Shown piece after piece: positions 1-8,029 of a DNA stretch of 38,658 bases. Origin of the DNA: Acidobacteriota bacterium (lineage in GTDB: Bacteria; Acidobacteriota; UBA4820; DSQY01); contig JAJYCJ010000021.1 in assembly GCA_021778515.1 (NCBI GenBank), positions 1-38,658 on the forward strand. The letters run 5' to 3'. The notes under the pieces were generated by a model. The model did not search any database. It was not told the origin of the DNA and worked only from the letters and a program-made list of their open reading frames with translations. A program made the position numbers and the translations under genes. Position 1 is the first letter of the stretch. The number at the start of each line of letters is the position of its first letter.

Positions 1-148
1 CGTAGTTTTCGAGGCGCAGCCGCCGACCGCTCGGCGGCGAGCCGTAGAAAACGAGGAAGGGGACTCGCCCCGGGAATCGTAGGCGCCCTTGAAACGTAGT
101 GCCCTCCGGGCGCGAGGCTTCTAGGGCGCGTCGATTCGAATCCCCCCC
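1..148. repeat. Left copy of a 148-bp direct repeat bracketing the island
   Basis: Positions 1-148 match 7762-7909 at a constant offset of 7761 with no gap and a single mismatch (G at 128, T at 7889). The copy may continue to the left of the window. Its right end runs into a tRNA T-loop-like sequence (TTCGAAT at 135-141) and a C run. After that the two copies diverge: this one continues into a tRNA-Ser acceptor-end sequence, the other does not. No convincing coding sequence is visible in it. Confidence 0.9.
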
Positions 149-160
149 CCCTCTCCGCCA
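134..160 (+). other. Attachment-site-like tRNA-Ser 3'-end sequence, left end of island
   Basis: A T-loop sequence (TTCGAAT) is followed by a C run and then CTCTCCGCCA, which is the acceptor 3' strand plus encoded CCA of a class II tRNA-Ser. The same ending occurs at 7584-7607. This copy has ten Cs where the tRNA needs seven, and its upstream side cannot form the T stem, so it is not a functional tRNA. It sits about 40 bp beyond the end of the integrase gene, the usual position of att in tRNA-targeting islands. The role as att is inference. Confidence 0.6.
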
Positions 161-202
161 AACCAATGATAGATAGGGAGTTGCGAAGGGTGCCCCGGGG
201 TC

Positions 203-1162
203 TCATGGGGCACTTTCCTTTTGGTGCGGTTGGGAGGGATTGCAGGTAAATTGCAACTTCGACTCCAGAAGCTTCACGGCGTCGATCGTGTCGGTCGCAC
301 CGAGGTGGGCGTACCGCATGACCATGGCGATGCTCTGGTGGCCCAGGAGCCGCTGCACCATGTGGAGTCCGACGCCCGCGGCGACGAGGCGCGAGGCGAA
401 GGTGTGACGCAGGGTGTGCCAGCAGAGATCACGGCCGTCCAGTCCGTCGGCCTTGGCGGCGGCCACGGTCTTCTGCCAAGCCTTGTAGAAGGACGGGGAG
501 TGCGTGTGTTCGTTCCCGAACACCTCCCCGCCGTAGAGGGGGAAGATGAGGGCTGCCGGGTTGATGTTCCGAGGTAGCTCGCCGAGGGCCTCCCGGGCGC
601 TCTGGTTCAGAGGGATGTGCCGCGTGCGCTTGCCCTTGGCCACCTCCGCCGTGATGGTCACGAAACCCTGCTTCAGGTCGATCTGGCTCCAGGTGAGGGT
701 CAGCATCTCGCGCAGGTGGAGCCCGGTGTTCACCGCGAAGGTGATGCAGGGACGCATGGGTGGAGGGGCGTGGCTCATGAGGAGCGCCTCCTCCTCGGGC
801 GTGAGAAACCGCTCCCGCCGGCATTCGGGATGGAAGAACTTCACCGCCTTGACGGGATTCCTCTCGCACAGCCCCCACGTCTCGCAGAGGGAGAACGATC
901 GGCGCAGCCTGCCCAGGTCGGCATCGGTCGTTCGCTGGGAAACCTTGTTCGGGCCGTTCACGCGCTGCGCCTTGTAGGCCTCCACGTCGACCGGCGTGAT
1001 CTTGTTGAGCCTCCTTCCCGCGAAGTGGCCGCTGGAGAGCCACAGTTCAGCGTAGTGCCTGTCGTTCATGTAGGTGCTCGGCCGAACGTTGACCTCGCTC
1101 CAGATCAGGAACCGCTTCACCGCATCTTCAAACGTCGTCTTCACCTCCTTGCGCCGGTCCAT
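203..1162 (-). CDS. Tyrosine recombinase / site-specific integrase
   Basis: Probable integrase of the island. The 319-residue protein has an N-terminal SAM-like DNA-binding region (about residues 10-110) and a C-terminal catalytic domain. The active-site set is complete: Arg151 (LHLREML), a Lys near 176, His249-x-x-Arg252 (HTLRHTF), His275 (GHQS) and the Tyr284 nucleophile (MRYAHL). The ATG start is preceded by GGAGG at normal spacing. The 3' end of the gene lies about 40 bp from a tRNA-Ser 3'-end sequence, as is common for integrases that use tRNA genes as attachment sites. The C-terminal codons overlap a 20-bp motif (238-257) that recurs near the other island end. No excisionase is recognised. 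The family call is secure; the view that this enzyme mobilised the surrounding DNA is inference. Confidence 0.92.
   Translation of the reverse strand: MDRRKEVKTTFEDAVKRFLIWSEVNVRPSTYMNDRHYAELWLSSGHFAGRRLNKITPVDVEAYKAQRVNGPNKVSQRTTDADLGRLRRSFSLCETWGLCERNPVKAVKFFHPECRRERFLTPEEEALLMSHAPPPMRPCITFAVNTGLHLREMLTLTWSQIDLKQGFVTITAEVAKGKRTRHIPLNQSAREALGELPRNINPAALIFPLYGGEVFGNEHTHSPSFYKAWQKTVAAAKADGLDGRDLCWHTLRHTFASRLVAAGVGLHMVQRLLGHQSIAMVMRYAHLGATDTIDAVKLLESKLQFTCNPSQPHQKESAP
238..257. repeat. Candidate integrase arm-site motif, left copy
   Basis: A 20-bp sequence containing TTGCA twice, 11 bp apart, nearly repeats at 7393-7412 in the same orientation (17 of 20 bases identical). Both copies lie inside the island near its ends. 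This copy falls within the last codons of the integrase gene. Two half-sites one helical turn apart suit recognition by the arm-binding domain of a tyrosine recombinase, but that role is inferred from position only. Confidence 0.4.
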
Positions 1163-1347
1163 GTACCGGCCTCCGCTGAACGCGCCGGCCGCTTAGCGCG
1201 GGAGGAACCAACATGTCTCATCACCCACAGTGGCTCTCGGCGAAACTACACACTTGACGGGACACGAGCACGCACAGCCCGGACAGGTCGGCTAATTTGC
1301 ATCTGATCAACGAAGAAACCAGAAACGTCGGAGGGAATTGCTTCTGC

Positions 1348-1995
1348 CTATTTCCGTCTTCCTCCGACGGCAACTGGAAGCCTCCAGCCATGCCGGATCG
1401 CCATAAACCGGAGCCCAAAGCAGAGAAGTGCGCCTACCGTCATAGCGGCGGCGGACGGAACATGCACCACCGGTCCGATCACTACGACGGCAGCGCCAGC
1501 CAGAGCAGCAACGGCATAAAAATCCGCGCGCAACACCACTGGAATCTCTGAGATCAGGATGTCACGCATCATTCCGCCACCAATTCCCGTCACCATGCCG
1601 AGAAGCGCCGCCGCGACCGGGTCAAGGTGATAGGCGAGGGCCTTCGTTGCGCCCGTAACAGCGAAAAGCCCAAGGCCGGCGGCGTCGAAGATCAGCACGG
1701 AGCCGCTCAAACGGTCAATAAATCGATAACAATAGAACGTCAGCAGTCCCGCTGGCAGCGTGACAGCGATATATCGCCAATCGCTGAGCGCCGCGACCGG
1801 AGTCGCGCCAATCATGACGTCGCGTGCGATCCCGCCGGCATTAGCCGCCACGAAGGACAATACAAGCACGCCAAAGATATCAAGCTTGTTCTTAACGCCG
1901 GCCACGGCCCCGCTGAGGGCGAACACAAAGGTGCCACCCAGGTCGAGGACGACCTGAAACGTGTCCATTCGTATTGCAAGGTGAAAAGGGTCCAC
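1348..1995 (-). CDS. TRIC-type channel family protein (UPF0126, YadS/YicG-like)
   Basis: Inner-membrane protein of 215 residues, very hydrophobic, with six or seven predicted membrane segments. Two internally repeated halves each carry the family signature: AGGIARD near residue 55 and GIGGGMMRD near residue 140. This matches the prokaryotic trimeric intracellular cation channel family, whose bacterial members are thought to conduct monovalent cations; the physiological role is mostly unknown. Translation probably begins at a GTG (1995) behind GGAAGAG. An internal ATG at 1968 lacks a ribosome-binding site. The gene starts 20 bp after the M20 amidohydrolase stop, so the two are probably cotranscribed. 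Base composition is visibly less GC-rich than in the main chromosome part of the window, in keeping with acquired DNA. Confidence 0.85.
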   Translation of the reverse strand: MDPFHLAIRMDTFQVVLDLGGTFVFALSGAVAGVKNKLDIFGVLVLSFVAANAGGIARDVMIGATPVAALSDWRYIAVTLPAGLLTFYCYRFIDRLSGSVLIFDAAGLGLFAVTGATKALAYHLDPVAAALLGMVTGIGGGMMRDILISEIPVVLRADFYAVAALAGAAVVVIGPVVHVPSAAAMTVGALLCFGLRFMAIRHGWRLPVAVGGRRK

Positions 1996-2015
1996 GTTTC
2001 TCTTCCGTTTAGGCG

Positions 2016-3281
2016 CTACTTCCGCAGCCAGGCCAGCGTTGCGACAACCAGCGTTTCAACGCCTGTCTCCACAGTTGGATGGATAACCGGTGCGAAGCGT
2101 GGGTTATGATTCGTTGGGAGTGCACCGATTGTGCCGTCCCTCTTCGCCTTCGCGTACACATCACGATCCACTCCCCCGACGAACCAGAAAGCCGACGGGA
2201 CGTGCCACTCTGCGCCGAAACATCCGAAGTCCTCACTCGCCATCGTCGGCTTCGTCTCCTGCACGCTGTCGGCAGGAAAATGGGCGCGAAACGCGTCCCC
2301 CACTCGCTTGGTCGCATCAGGATCATTCGTCGTCAGGGAATAGTGGTCTATTTGCGTAATCTCGGGCTTCCTCGGAGCACCCGAGGCTTCAGCTTCAGCA
2401 TTCACAATACGCTCGATGGCGGCAAGAACCAGCTTGCGGACACCCTCATCGAAAGTGCGCACGTTCAGCTTGATGATTGCTTCGTCAGGGATGACGTTTT
2501 CCTTGGTTCCCGCCTGCAATACGCCGATCGTAACTACGGCGGACTCTGTCGGCGGCACCTCACGCGACACAATGCCTTGCAGCCTCAACACGGTTGCCGC
2601 GGCCATCACGACGGGATCGACGCTCGCCTCGGGCATGGAGCCGTGAGCGCCGCGCCCGAATAGTGTGATTTGCAGGCTGTCCGCGGCGGAGGTGGTGACG
2701 CCGAGGCGTCCGCCAATCACGCCAGCGGGCATGCACATCACATGCTGGCCGAGGATGACGTTGGGCTGAGGGAAGCGCTTGAAGAGACCATCGTCAATCA
2801 TCGCCTGGGCGCCCTGCGCCGTCTCCTCCGCCGGTTGAAAAATAGCGATCAGCGTCCCCTTCCAGGCATCGCGAGAATTCGCAAACAGCCTGGCCGCACC
2901 GATCAGCCAGGTCACATGCATGTCGTGACCACAGGCGTGCATCACGGGCACACTCTTACCTGCGCTGTCCTTCGCCGTGACCTTGCTGGCATAGGGAAGA
3001 CCAGTAGCTTCCTGAACCGGCAGGGCATCCATGTCGGCGCGAAGCATCACTGTTGGTCCCTCGCCGTTGCGCAACAAACCGACCACGCCGGTCTTGCCAA
3101 CCCCGGTAGTCACTTCAAAGCCTGCTGCGCGCAGGTGTTCCGCCGCCACGCCCGCCGTCCTCTCCTCCTGCATCGAGAGTTCGGGATGCGCGTGGATGTC
3201 CTTGTAGACCGTTTCTAATTCCGGAATCAGGCCAGCGAGATTTGAGAGAACGAGATCGGAAGGCGAAGATTTCACAGCCAT
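2016..3281 (-). CDS. M20 family amidohydrolase (hippurate hydrolase / N-acyl amino acid amidase type)
   Basis: Zinc hydrolase of the M20D/AmhX group that cleaves N-acyl or N-aminoacyl amides. Family motifs appear in order: HAHPELSMQE near the N terminus, RADMDALP, HACGHDMH (Cys and His metal ligands), QPAEE (catalytic and ligand Glu), GQHV (His ligand), ASEDF and NHNPRF (final His ligand). The length of 421 residues is normal. The ATG at 3281 is chosen because GGGAGGAG lies about 9 bp upstream; a further TTG at 3302 has no such site. The N-terminal segment before the domain has a few extra residues and no clear signal peptide. The end of an ISL3-type element lies only 43 bp upstream and may have separated the gene from its promoter. 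Substrate unknown. Confidence 0.92.
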   Translation of the reverse strand: MAVKSSPSDLVLSNLAGLIPELETVYKDIHAHPELSMQEERTAGVAAEHLRAAGFEVTTGVGKTGVVGLLRNGEGPTVMLRADMDALPVQEATGLPYASKVTAKDSAGKSVPVMHACGHDMHVTWLIGAARLFANSRDAWKGTLIAIFQPAEETAQGAQAMIDDGLFKRFPQPNVILGQHVMCMPAGVIGGRLGVTTSAADSLQITLFGRGAHGSMPEASVDPVVMAAATVLRLQGIVSREVPPTESAVVTIGVLQAGTKENVIPDEAIIKLNVRTFDEGVRKLVLAAIERIVNAEAEASGAPRKPEITQIDHYSLTTNDPDATKRVGDAFRAHFPADSVQETKPTMASEDFGCFGAEWHVPSAFWFVGGVDRDVYAKAKRDGTIGALPTNHNPRFAPVIHPTVETGVETLVVATLAWLRK

Positions 3282-3323
3282 GGCTCGGAGCTCCTCCCGC
3301 AATATGTCGATCGCTACTATTAT

Positions 3324-4511
3324 GGCTCTTTCCTGAACACTATGGGTGAAAGGGAGTGAGGCATCGAAGGCCTTCAGGTATAAAGGGTTTGAGCGACCTT
3401 TGCCTGGAGGACGAGCAATGCCTCATGAGAAGCTTATCAGCAACCTGTTGGGAATCCCAGGGTGGCGTGTTCGAGAGGTTCGGCTGGAGTCCGAGACGTT
3501 GGCCGTGGAAATCGATCGAGAGGCGGGTGCCGGCTACCGGTGCGGGGGATGCGGGGACAAGTTCCTCTTCTGCTATGACCACGAACCGACACGCCTTGTG
3601 CGGGATTTCCAGGTGTGGGGTAGGGCCTGCTGGTTGGAGTTCTCCCCGGCCCGTGTGGCTTGCCCGCGATGCGGCATCCGGACGGAAGGCCCGGACTGGA
3701 TCAGGCTGCATCAGCGGCAGACCTTTCGATACGAACTCTACCTGGCCCATCTGTGCGACATCCTGCCCGTGCTGGACGTAGCCCAGCTGGAGGGCATGGA
3801 CAAGAGCACCGTCTACCGTATCGACCGGCACTGGCTTCAGAGGAGGGCCGAAACCACGCCCATGCCCGAGGTGAGACGGTTGGGTATCGACGAGATCGCC
3901 ATCCGAAAGGGGCACCGGTACGCCACGGTCTTCTATGACCTGGAGCGCCGTCTCGTCGTCGGCTTGGTCGAGGGACGGGCGGCAAAGGCCGTCAGCCGCT
4001 TCTTCAGGCGCTGGGGCAAGAGGGCCTGCAAAGCCATCGAGGCGGTCTGCATGGACTTGTGGACACCCTTTATGCGGGTCGTCCGCCGCTACTGCCCCCA
4101 AGCCACCATCGTCTTCGACAAATTCCACGTGTTCACCTACCTGTCCACAGCCATAAAAACCTCCAGAAAGCCTACCTGCTCAGAGAGGACTTCGAAGCGT
4201 TTTATCGCGCACCCGATCGCCCCGACGCTGAGGCCTTCCTCGAAGACTGGATCGGGCGCTGCGCCGAGAGCGGTCTGGCACCCTTCATCACCATGGCCCG
4301 CCGCCTCAGACGATGGAAAGAGGGCATCCTCGCCTTCTTCACTCACCGCATCACCAATGGCTTCGCGGAAGGTGTCAACAACACCATCAAGGTCATCAAG
4401 CGCAGGGCCTACGGCTACCACGTTACCTCCTACTTCTTCCTGAAAATCCTCGCCGCCACAGGCACCCTCATCCCATCACACCAACTTACCCACAGTGTTC
4501 AAGAATGAACC
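3324..4511 (+). mobile_element. ISL3-family insertion sequence, internally deleted
   Basis: The element is 1,188 bp with 27-bp terminal inverted repeats at 3324-3350 and 4485-4511 that match at 21 of 27 positions. Both begin GG-y-TC and share TGAACACT and TGGGT. The interior is one broken transposase gene. ISL3 elements usually make 8-bp target duplications, but the flanking octamers (3316-3323 and 4512-4519) are not the same, so the insertion is old, rearranged or atypical. The left end lies 43 bp upstream of the divergent M20 amidohydrolase start. Confidence 0.85.
3418..4508 (+). pseudogene. ISL3-family transposase, internal deletion with frameshift
   Basis: The start ATG at 3418 has GGAGG about 8 bp upstream. 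The first frame encodes the N-terminal zinc-ribbon (CGGCGDKFLFC and a later CPRCG), a helix-turn-helix region and the first catalytic Asp (LGIDEIAI), and runs on to FDKFHVFTYLS near 4150. The homologous C-terminal part then resumes in another frame (HKNLQKAYLLREDFEAF near 4160) and includes the catalytic Glu region GFAEGVNNTIK before its stop at 4508. The roughly 50-60 residues that normally join these two blocks in ISL3 transposases are missing, so a deletion that also shifts the frame is more likely than a single sequencing error. The product should be inactive. Confidence 0.85.
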
Positions 4512-4713
4512 GTCTCAATATTAGTTGTCATTCTGAGCGAGAATCTAGGCCCCTTGGCGTCGAAATGCAACATAATTAGAGGGAATTCATAGCAGATTTC
4601 GCTTCCGCATAGTACCATCCTTGCATCAGTACTGGGACCCTATCGAGGCGCAATCGCCTCGAGGCCAGGTGGCGACAAAGGACGCAGCAGGGGACCCCAC
4701 GGCCAGTGAAAGG
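4512..4713. other. Intergenic stretch with repeat fragment and hairpin
   Basis: No gene is seen. Positions 4525-4546 resemble the intergenic repeat containing TCATTCTGAGCG that I recall from many acidobacterial genomes (memory, not checked). A perfect 7-bp hairpin with a CAAT loop lies at 4644-4661, downstream of the broken cytidylate-kinase-like gene, without a T run. Confidence 0.4.
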
Positions 4714-5386
4714 TCAGCCCTTCGGCTCCTCGGAGGGCCCCCCGAGGCCTCGGACCACATCCTGCGCGGCCTGGTAGATCAGGTCGACGACCGCGCTGGT
4801 CCCGAAGCGCTCGGTGTCGATGCAGAGGTGGTAGTTCTGGGGGTCCAGCCGCTCCGTCCTGAGAACAGTCCTCGCAAACTCGCCTCGGTCCCTGTTGCTC
4901 CGGAGGACGAGCGCCTTGGCCTCCTCCGCGGTGAGGTTCCCGTAGACCTTCATCACGCGCCTCACCCTCTTCTCGATGGGCGCGTGCAGGAAAACGGAGA
5001 AAAGGCCGGGCTCCCTCCTCAGAACGGAAAACCCTGCCCAGCCGACGATGACCACCGGCCCCCGTTCGGCCGCTTCCCTCATTATCGCCTTCTCCGCGGT
5101 GAACAGCTCCCTGTCATCCAGGTCCATAAGGAGGCGGCACGCAAGGCATCTCGGGCGTCCCCACGGCGAAGGCCATGGTCCGCTCCCAGAAGCCCGCACG
5201 CCGCTCGTCGAACGCCTCGAGCGCGTCCGGGTCCCTGCTCATCCGACGGGCCGCTTCCACGAGGATCTCACGGTCCAAGTAGCGGCACGCGAGACGTTTG
5301 GCCAATCGCTTTCCGAGGAGAGCTCCGCCGCTGCCTTTGGCACGGGCGATCACAACGACGAGGTGAGACTTTGGTTTCTCCGCCAT
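4714..5386 (-). pseudogene. Cytidylate kinase-like family protein, frameshifted
   Basis: The N-terminal part (from ATG at 5386, ending in frame near 5114) has a degenerate P-loop region (ARAKGSGGALLGKRLA), RYLDREIL and a WERTMAF segment, typical of the Cytidylate_kin2 family of nucleoside-monophosphate-kinase-like proteins. The remainder (LMDLDDRELFTAEKAI onward to 4714) continues in another frame. The switch falls around 5120-5130 and needs one extra base. Where relatives usually have VVIVGRGA, this copy reads VVIVGWAG, so a conserved arginine also appears lost. That supports real decay, although a sequencing error at the frameshift cannot be excluded. The gene lies inside the island among other damaged genes; the biochemical role of the family is poorly known. 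Confidence 0.75.
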
Positions 5387-5457
5387 AACATCCCCCCTGC
5401 GCCAAAACCCACCCGGCGACCCGTCCCGGCGCGACTTCGTTTACCGGGCCCCAAGCC

Positions 5458-5532
5458 TCACAGACGCCTCCTGACCCTGCCCTCCAGAGTCGGCTGGGCT
5501 TTCACGAGGCGCGGGACAGGTCTGACCGACAT
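5458..5532 (-). pseudogene. 24-codon stub resembling the N terminus of a pirin
   Basis: A short reading frame begins at ATG 5532, behind a strong AAAGGAG, directly after the double-CDGSH gene. Its product begins MSVRPVPRLVKAQPTLEG, which resembles the first residues of pirin-family cupins. It stops after 24 residues, and no cupin coding sequence follows in any frame before the next gene. I read it as the retained start of a truncated pirin gene. A functional small peptide is the alternative. The match rests on a short segment only. Confidence 0.4.
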
Positions 5533-5542
5533 GGGATCTCCT

Positions 5543-6235
5543 TTATTCCTTGTCCGTGAATCCAAAGGAGGCGTGGGTGCCATCACAGAACGGCTTGTTG
5601 CTCGATGCACCGCATCGGCAGAGCGTGACGCGATTACGCACCTCGTAGGCGACACCGTCGGCGCCGATCACGGGGATGCCTCCCCGCACCCAAATGGGCC
5701 CGCTGATACCCTTCGCCGTGTCCTGCACCAAACCGATTGAGGGCTCGAAGTGGGGCTCGTGCGCTTTCCCCGTCGCCCGATCCTCTGCCACGAGCCGCCC
5801 GGCGGGGCAGTGGCCGGCCTCGTGCTCCACGAGCCGGCGCGCGCGCGGGTTATCGGTCCTCTCGACGAGGTTCCACACTCGTCCGTGCGGGTCACAGAAG
5901 CGGGCGAAGGCGCAGAGGCCCTCCGCGTCTTTGAGCACCATCTCTGGCCCGTCGATCCGTTCGGCCTGTTCCTCGTATGGCGCCCGGCTGGCGGTTTCTG
6001 TGCCGTCGAAGCCGACCTTGGCGTGGGTTCCGTCGCAGAAAGGTTTCTTGGCCGAGCGCCCGCACCGGCATAGGGCGTAGGTGCCCTCCGTGGGGACTCG
6101 TTCGCCCTCACGCCACTCCAGGGACTCCCCAGCCCCGTTCGTGACGATGTGCTGGTGGGCGAGCGGCACGTCCCCATCCACGAGGTACGGCCCGTCCTTC
6201 ATCACTGTGATCTTGCGCTCGGGGTTCTCCTTCAT
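5543..6235 (-). CDS. Double CDGSH-type iron-sulfur protein with Fer4_19-like domain
   Basis: Predicted soluble Fe-S protein of 230 residues. Two CDGSH [2Fe-2S] motifs are present, CRCGRSAKKPFCDGTH near residue 60 and CRCGASSNKPFCDGTH near the C terminus, each with the three Cys and one His ligands. Between them lies a segment (LCAFARFCDPHGRVW and AGHCPAGRLV) like the divergent mono-cluster domain found with bacterial CDGSH proteins. The N-terminal part (ITVMKDGPYLVDGDVPL) is also typical of these fused proteins. The start is ATG 6235, preceded by GAGGAGG. Bacterial homologues are probably redox or Fe-S handling proteins; a specific role cannot be assigned. It ends 10 bp before the pirin-like stub. 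Confidence 0.88.
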   Translation of the reverse strand: MKENPERKITVMKDGPYLVDGDVPLAHQHIVTNGAGESLEWREGERVPTEGTYALCRCGRSAKKPFCDGTHAKVGFDGTETASRAPYEEQAERIDGPEMVLKDAEGLCAFARFCDPHGRVWNLVERTDNPRARRLVEHEAGHCPAGRLVAEDRATGKAHEPHFEPSIGLVQDTAKGISGPIWVRGGIPVIGADGVAYEVRNRVTLCRCGASSNKPFCDGTHASFGFTDKE

Positions 6236-6346
6236 GGCGCGCGCCTCCTCATAGGCCCGAAGGCCTATCTTCCGCGCGGAGGAGGGCCGAGTGTCGAGCC
6301 CGGCTCCCACGGCGCGGATCCCGCGTCGCCGCGGGGGCTTAATCCG

Positions 6347-6934
6347 TTACTTCGCCAGGCCGATCTGCTGCATGAAGGTGAGGTTGTCCCAGAAGAGGTA
6401 CTCCTCGTCCATCACGCCCTTGGTCCAGTGCCCCACGGTACACATGTTGATCTTGAAGGGCTTGTTCGTGGGCTGGATGAACGTGCCGTCACCCTTGGGC
6501 ATGGGCTTGCTGAAGGTGCCCTCCATGACGCCGATGACCGCCGTCCATTCGCCCTGGCCGAGCTTCACGGTGTGCACCTTGATGCGGGTGTCTGGGGCGT
6601 AGACGAACATGGCCTTGAGGTCCTCGATGTGCTTCTCGATGCCCTTCGTGAAGTGGCCGTCGGGCCAGTGCACGATCACGTCCTTGGAGTGGCTCTCGTG
6701 GAGGCGCGTCCACTGCTGCTGCGTGAAGACCACGTAGTCGAGCTCGTCGAAGGTGGCGAGGTGCGCCTTCACAAGGCTCTCGGCCTCCTCGTACTTCATG
6801 AGTTGTTGCCTCTCGGCCTCCGGCGCTTTGGGCTTCACTGGATCGGCGGCCCGCGTGGCGGGCGCGGCGAGGGCAAAGCACAGGGTAAAGAGGCTGAGGA
6901 GTCCCACCCGTAGGAAAGTTCGTTCGGTATTCAT
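6347..6934 (-). CDS. Exported SnoaL-like / nuclear transport factor 2-fold protein
   Basis: 195 residues with a clear signal peptide: positive N terminus, a hydrophobic core from about residue 9 to 24, and a likely cleavage after ATRA near residue 31. The mature part resembles ester-cyclase/SnoaL-type proteins of the NTF2-like fold (FTKGIEKHIEDLKAMF, a central VIGVMEGTF strand, and a late FWDNLTFMQQIGL signature common in this family). The start ATG 6934 has AGGAGG 8 bp upstream. No catalytic role can be assigned; many members bind small hydrophobic ligands. It is the last recognisable gene before the right end of the island. Confidence 0.75.
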   Translation of the reverse strand: MNTERTFLRVGLLSLFTLCFALAAPATRAADPVKPKAPEAERQQLMKYEEAESLVKAHLATFDELDYVVFTQQQWTRLHESHSKDVIVHWPDGHFTKGIEKHIEDLKAMFVYAPDTRIKVHTVKLGQGEWTAVIGVMEGTFSKPMPKGDGTFIQPTNKPFKINMCTVGHWTKGVMDEEYLFWDNLTFMQQIGLAK

Positions 6935-7342
6935 GTTGGTCCTCCTAATAGAAGACAAAACGCAATAGGCTCACATCTTATTCATCGCAGCCCGCTGGGT
7001 TCCGTCGCCCAGCCCGGTCCCACTTCTGGCGGCCAGGGATCCTCGACGCACATTATTAAGGCTCCTGGTTGGTGTCATATCCAGAATATTTCTCAAATGT
7101 AATCCGCGGACCAGCCGTCAGGAAGGGCAATTTCTACTCGCGAGCAAGTGCGGGAAGTGGGTAGAAAGTACTAAGCGGAGGGCCGCAGTCTCGCGCCGGC
7201 CGGAATTCGATCGGTCCTCGGTGGAGCTACCGGGCTGGTCTCCCGAATCCCTCCACGCCGTGGCTAAGAAGGTGAAGATCGCCTAGCGCCTTCCTGATTA
7301 CGGTTACCGGCAAACTGGATGAGAATGGGTTGAGGAAAAGGA

Positions 7343-7369
7343 AAAGGCCGGGCATCCGACCCGGCCTTT
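7343..7369. terminator. Bidirectional rho-independent terminator
   Basis: Perfect 10-bp stem (7343-7352 with 7360-7369) and a 7-nt loop, starting with AAA and ending with TTT. A T-rich stretch lies on the minus-strand side, so it could act on either strand. No intact gene on either side clearly uses it. Confidence 0.75.
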
Positions 7370-7392
7370 GAAAGTGAAATTCCGACTCAGAA

Positions 7393-7412
7393 GATTGCAA
7401 GTAAATCGCAAG
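7393..7412. repeat. Candidate integrase arm-site motif, right copy
   Basis: Second copy of the 20-bp motif at 238-257, in the same orientation, with 17 of 20 bases identical. Here the second half-site is TCGCA rather than TTGCA. It lies about 195 bp inside the right tRNA-derived end of the island. Confidence 0.4.
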
Positions 7413-7545
7413 TACTGAATCGCGTCCCGCCAAGGAGCCTTAAATGCGTTTAAAGAGCACCAGTCCCCGAACAGCCCGAGGGGATATGGCTGCTTTAAAC
7501 TTCACTCAAGTTGGGTTAACTCCTTTAAATCCAGCATTCTGGCTC

Positions 7546-7607
<62 letters not shown>

Positions 7608-7761
7608 AAAACTTCCAAGAGGGAAGCGCTGCTCACCTCGCTGAACTCCTCTCGCTGGTGGATGGCCTGCGCGCGGGCAAAGCCCGACGCTCGGCCGCGT
7701 CGCCCGCGCTCACGCATCCGCTGGTTCGCGCGAAAGGGGATGAGAAGGGCGGGGGAGCGTC

Positions 7762-7909
7762 CGTAGTTTTCGAGGCGCAGCCGCCGACCGCTCGGCGGCG
7801 AGCCGTAGAAAACGAGGAAGGGGACTCGCCCCGGGAATCGTAGGCGCCCTTGAAACGTAGTGCCCTCCGGGCGCGAGGCTTCTAGGGCTCGTCGATTCGA
7901 ATCCCCCCC
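7762..7909. repeat. Right copy of the 148-bp direct repeat
   Basis: It matches positions 1-148 with one mismatch. It ends in a third tRNA T-loop-like sequence (TTCGAAT at 7896-7902 and seven Cs), but the following bases (TCGGAG) do not continue into an acceptor stem. Confidence 0.9.
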
Positions 7910-7985
7910 TCGGAGTCTACCCTGAGGCAAACCGCCGAAGGGCTGCCAAGGAAGGGCCAAATTTCACCAAGAGGGAAGCGCTTGG

Positions 7986-8029
7986 CTTGGCCCGGCAGAA
8001 GCCCTCCGCGAGAACGGCGCCGGGCCAAG
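7986..8029. terminator. Terminator-like hairpin
   Basis: An 11-bp perfect inverted repeat (7986-7996 with 8019-8029) encloses a 22-nt loop and is followed by CTTTCTTC on the plus strand. It could terminate transcription from a tRNA in the ancestral arrangement. The large loop and weak T run lower confidence. Confidence 0.4.

Larger units (their letters stand above)
6935..7540. other. Gene-free right end of the island
   Basis: No credible gene is visible; the short frames here lack ribosome-binding sites and family features. The stretch holds a bidirectional terminator hairpin (7343-7369) and the second copy of the candidate integrase arm motif (7393-7412), and leads into the tRNA-Ser 3' half. 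Confidence 0.6.

Noticed and set aside
1214-1258. 14-codon frame with a good ribosome-binding site between integrase and channel gene (plus strand)
   Set aside because: Too short and without any similarity to excisionases or leader peptides; its match to GGAGG may be chance.
221-1306. Plus-strand and alternative-frame open frames across the integrase
   Set aside because: They overlap the integrase with its complete catalytic set, have no ribosome-binding sites and no recognisable domains. They result from high GC content.
7227-7433. Minus-strand frame of 68 codons at the right island end
   Set aside because: It crosses the terminator hairpin and the arm-like motif, has no ribosome-binding site and no protein family.
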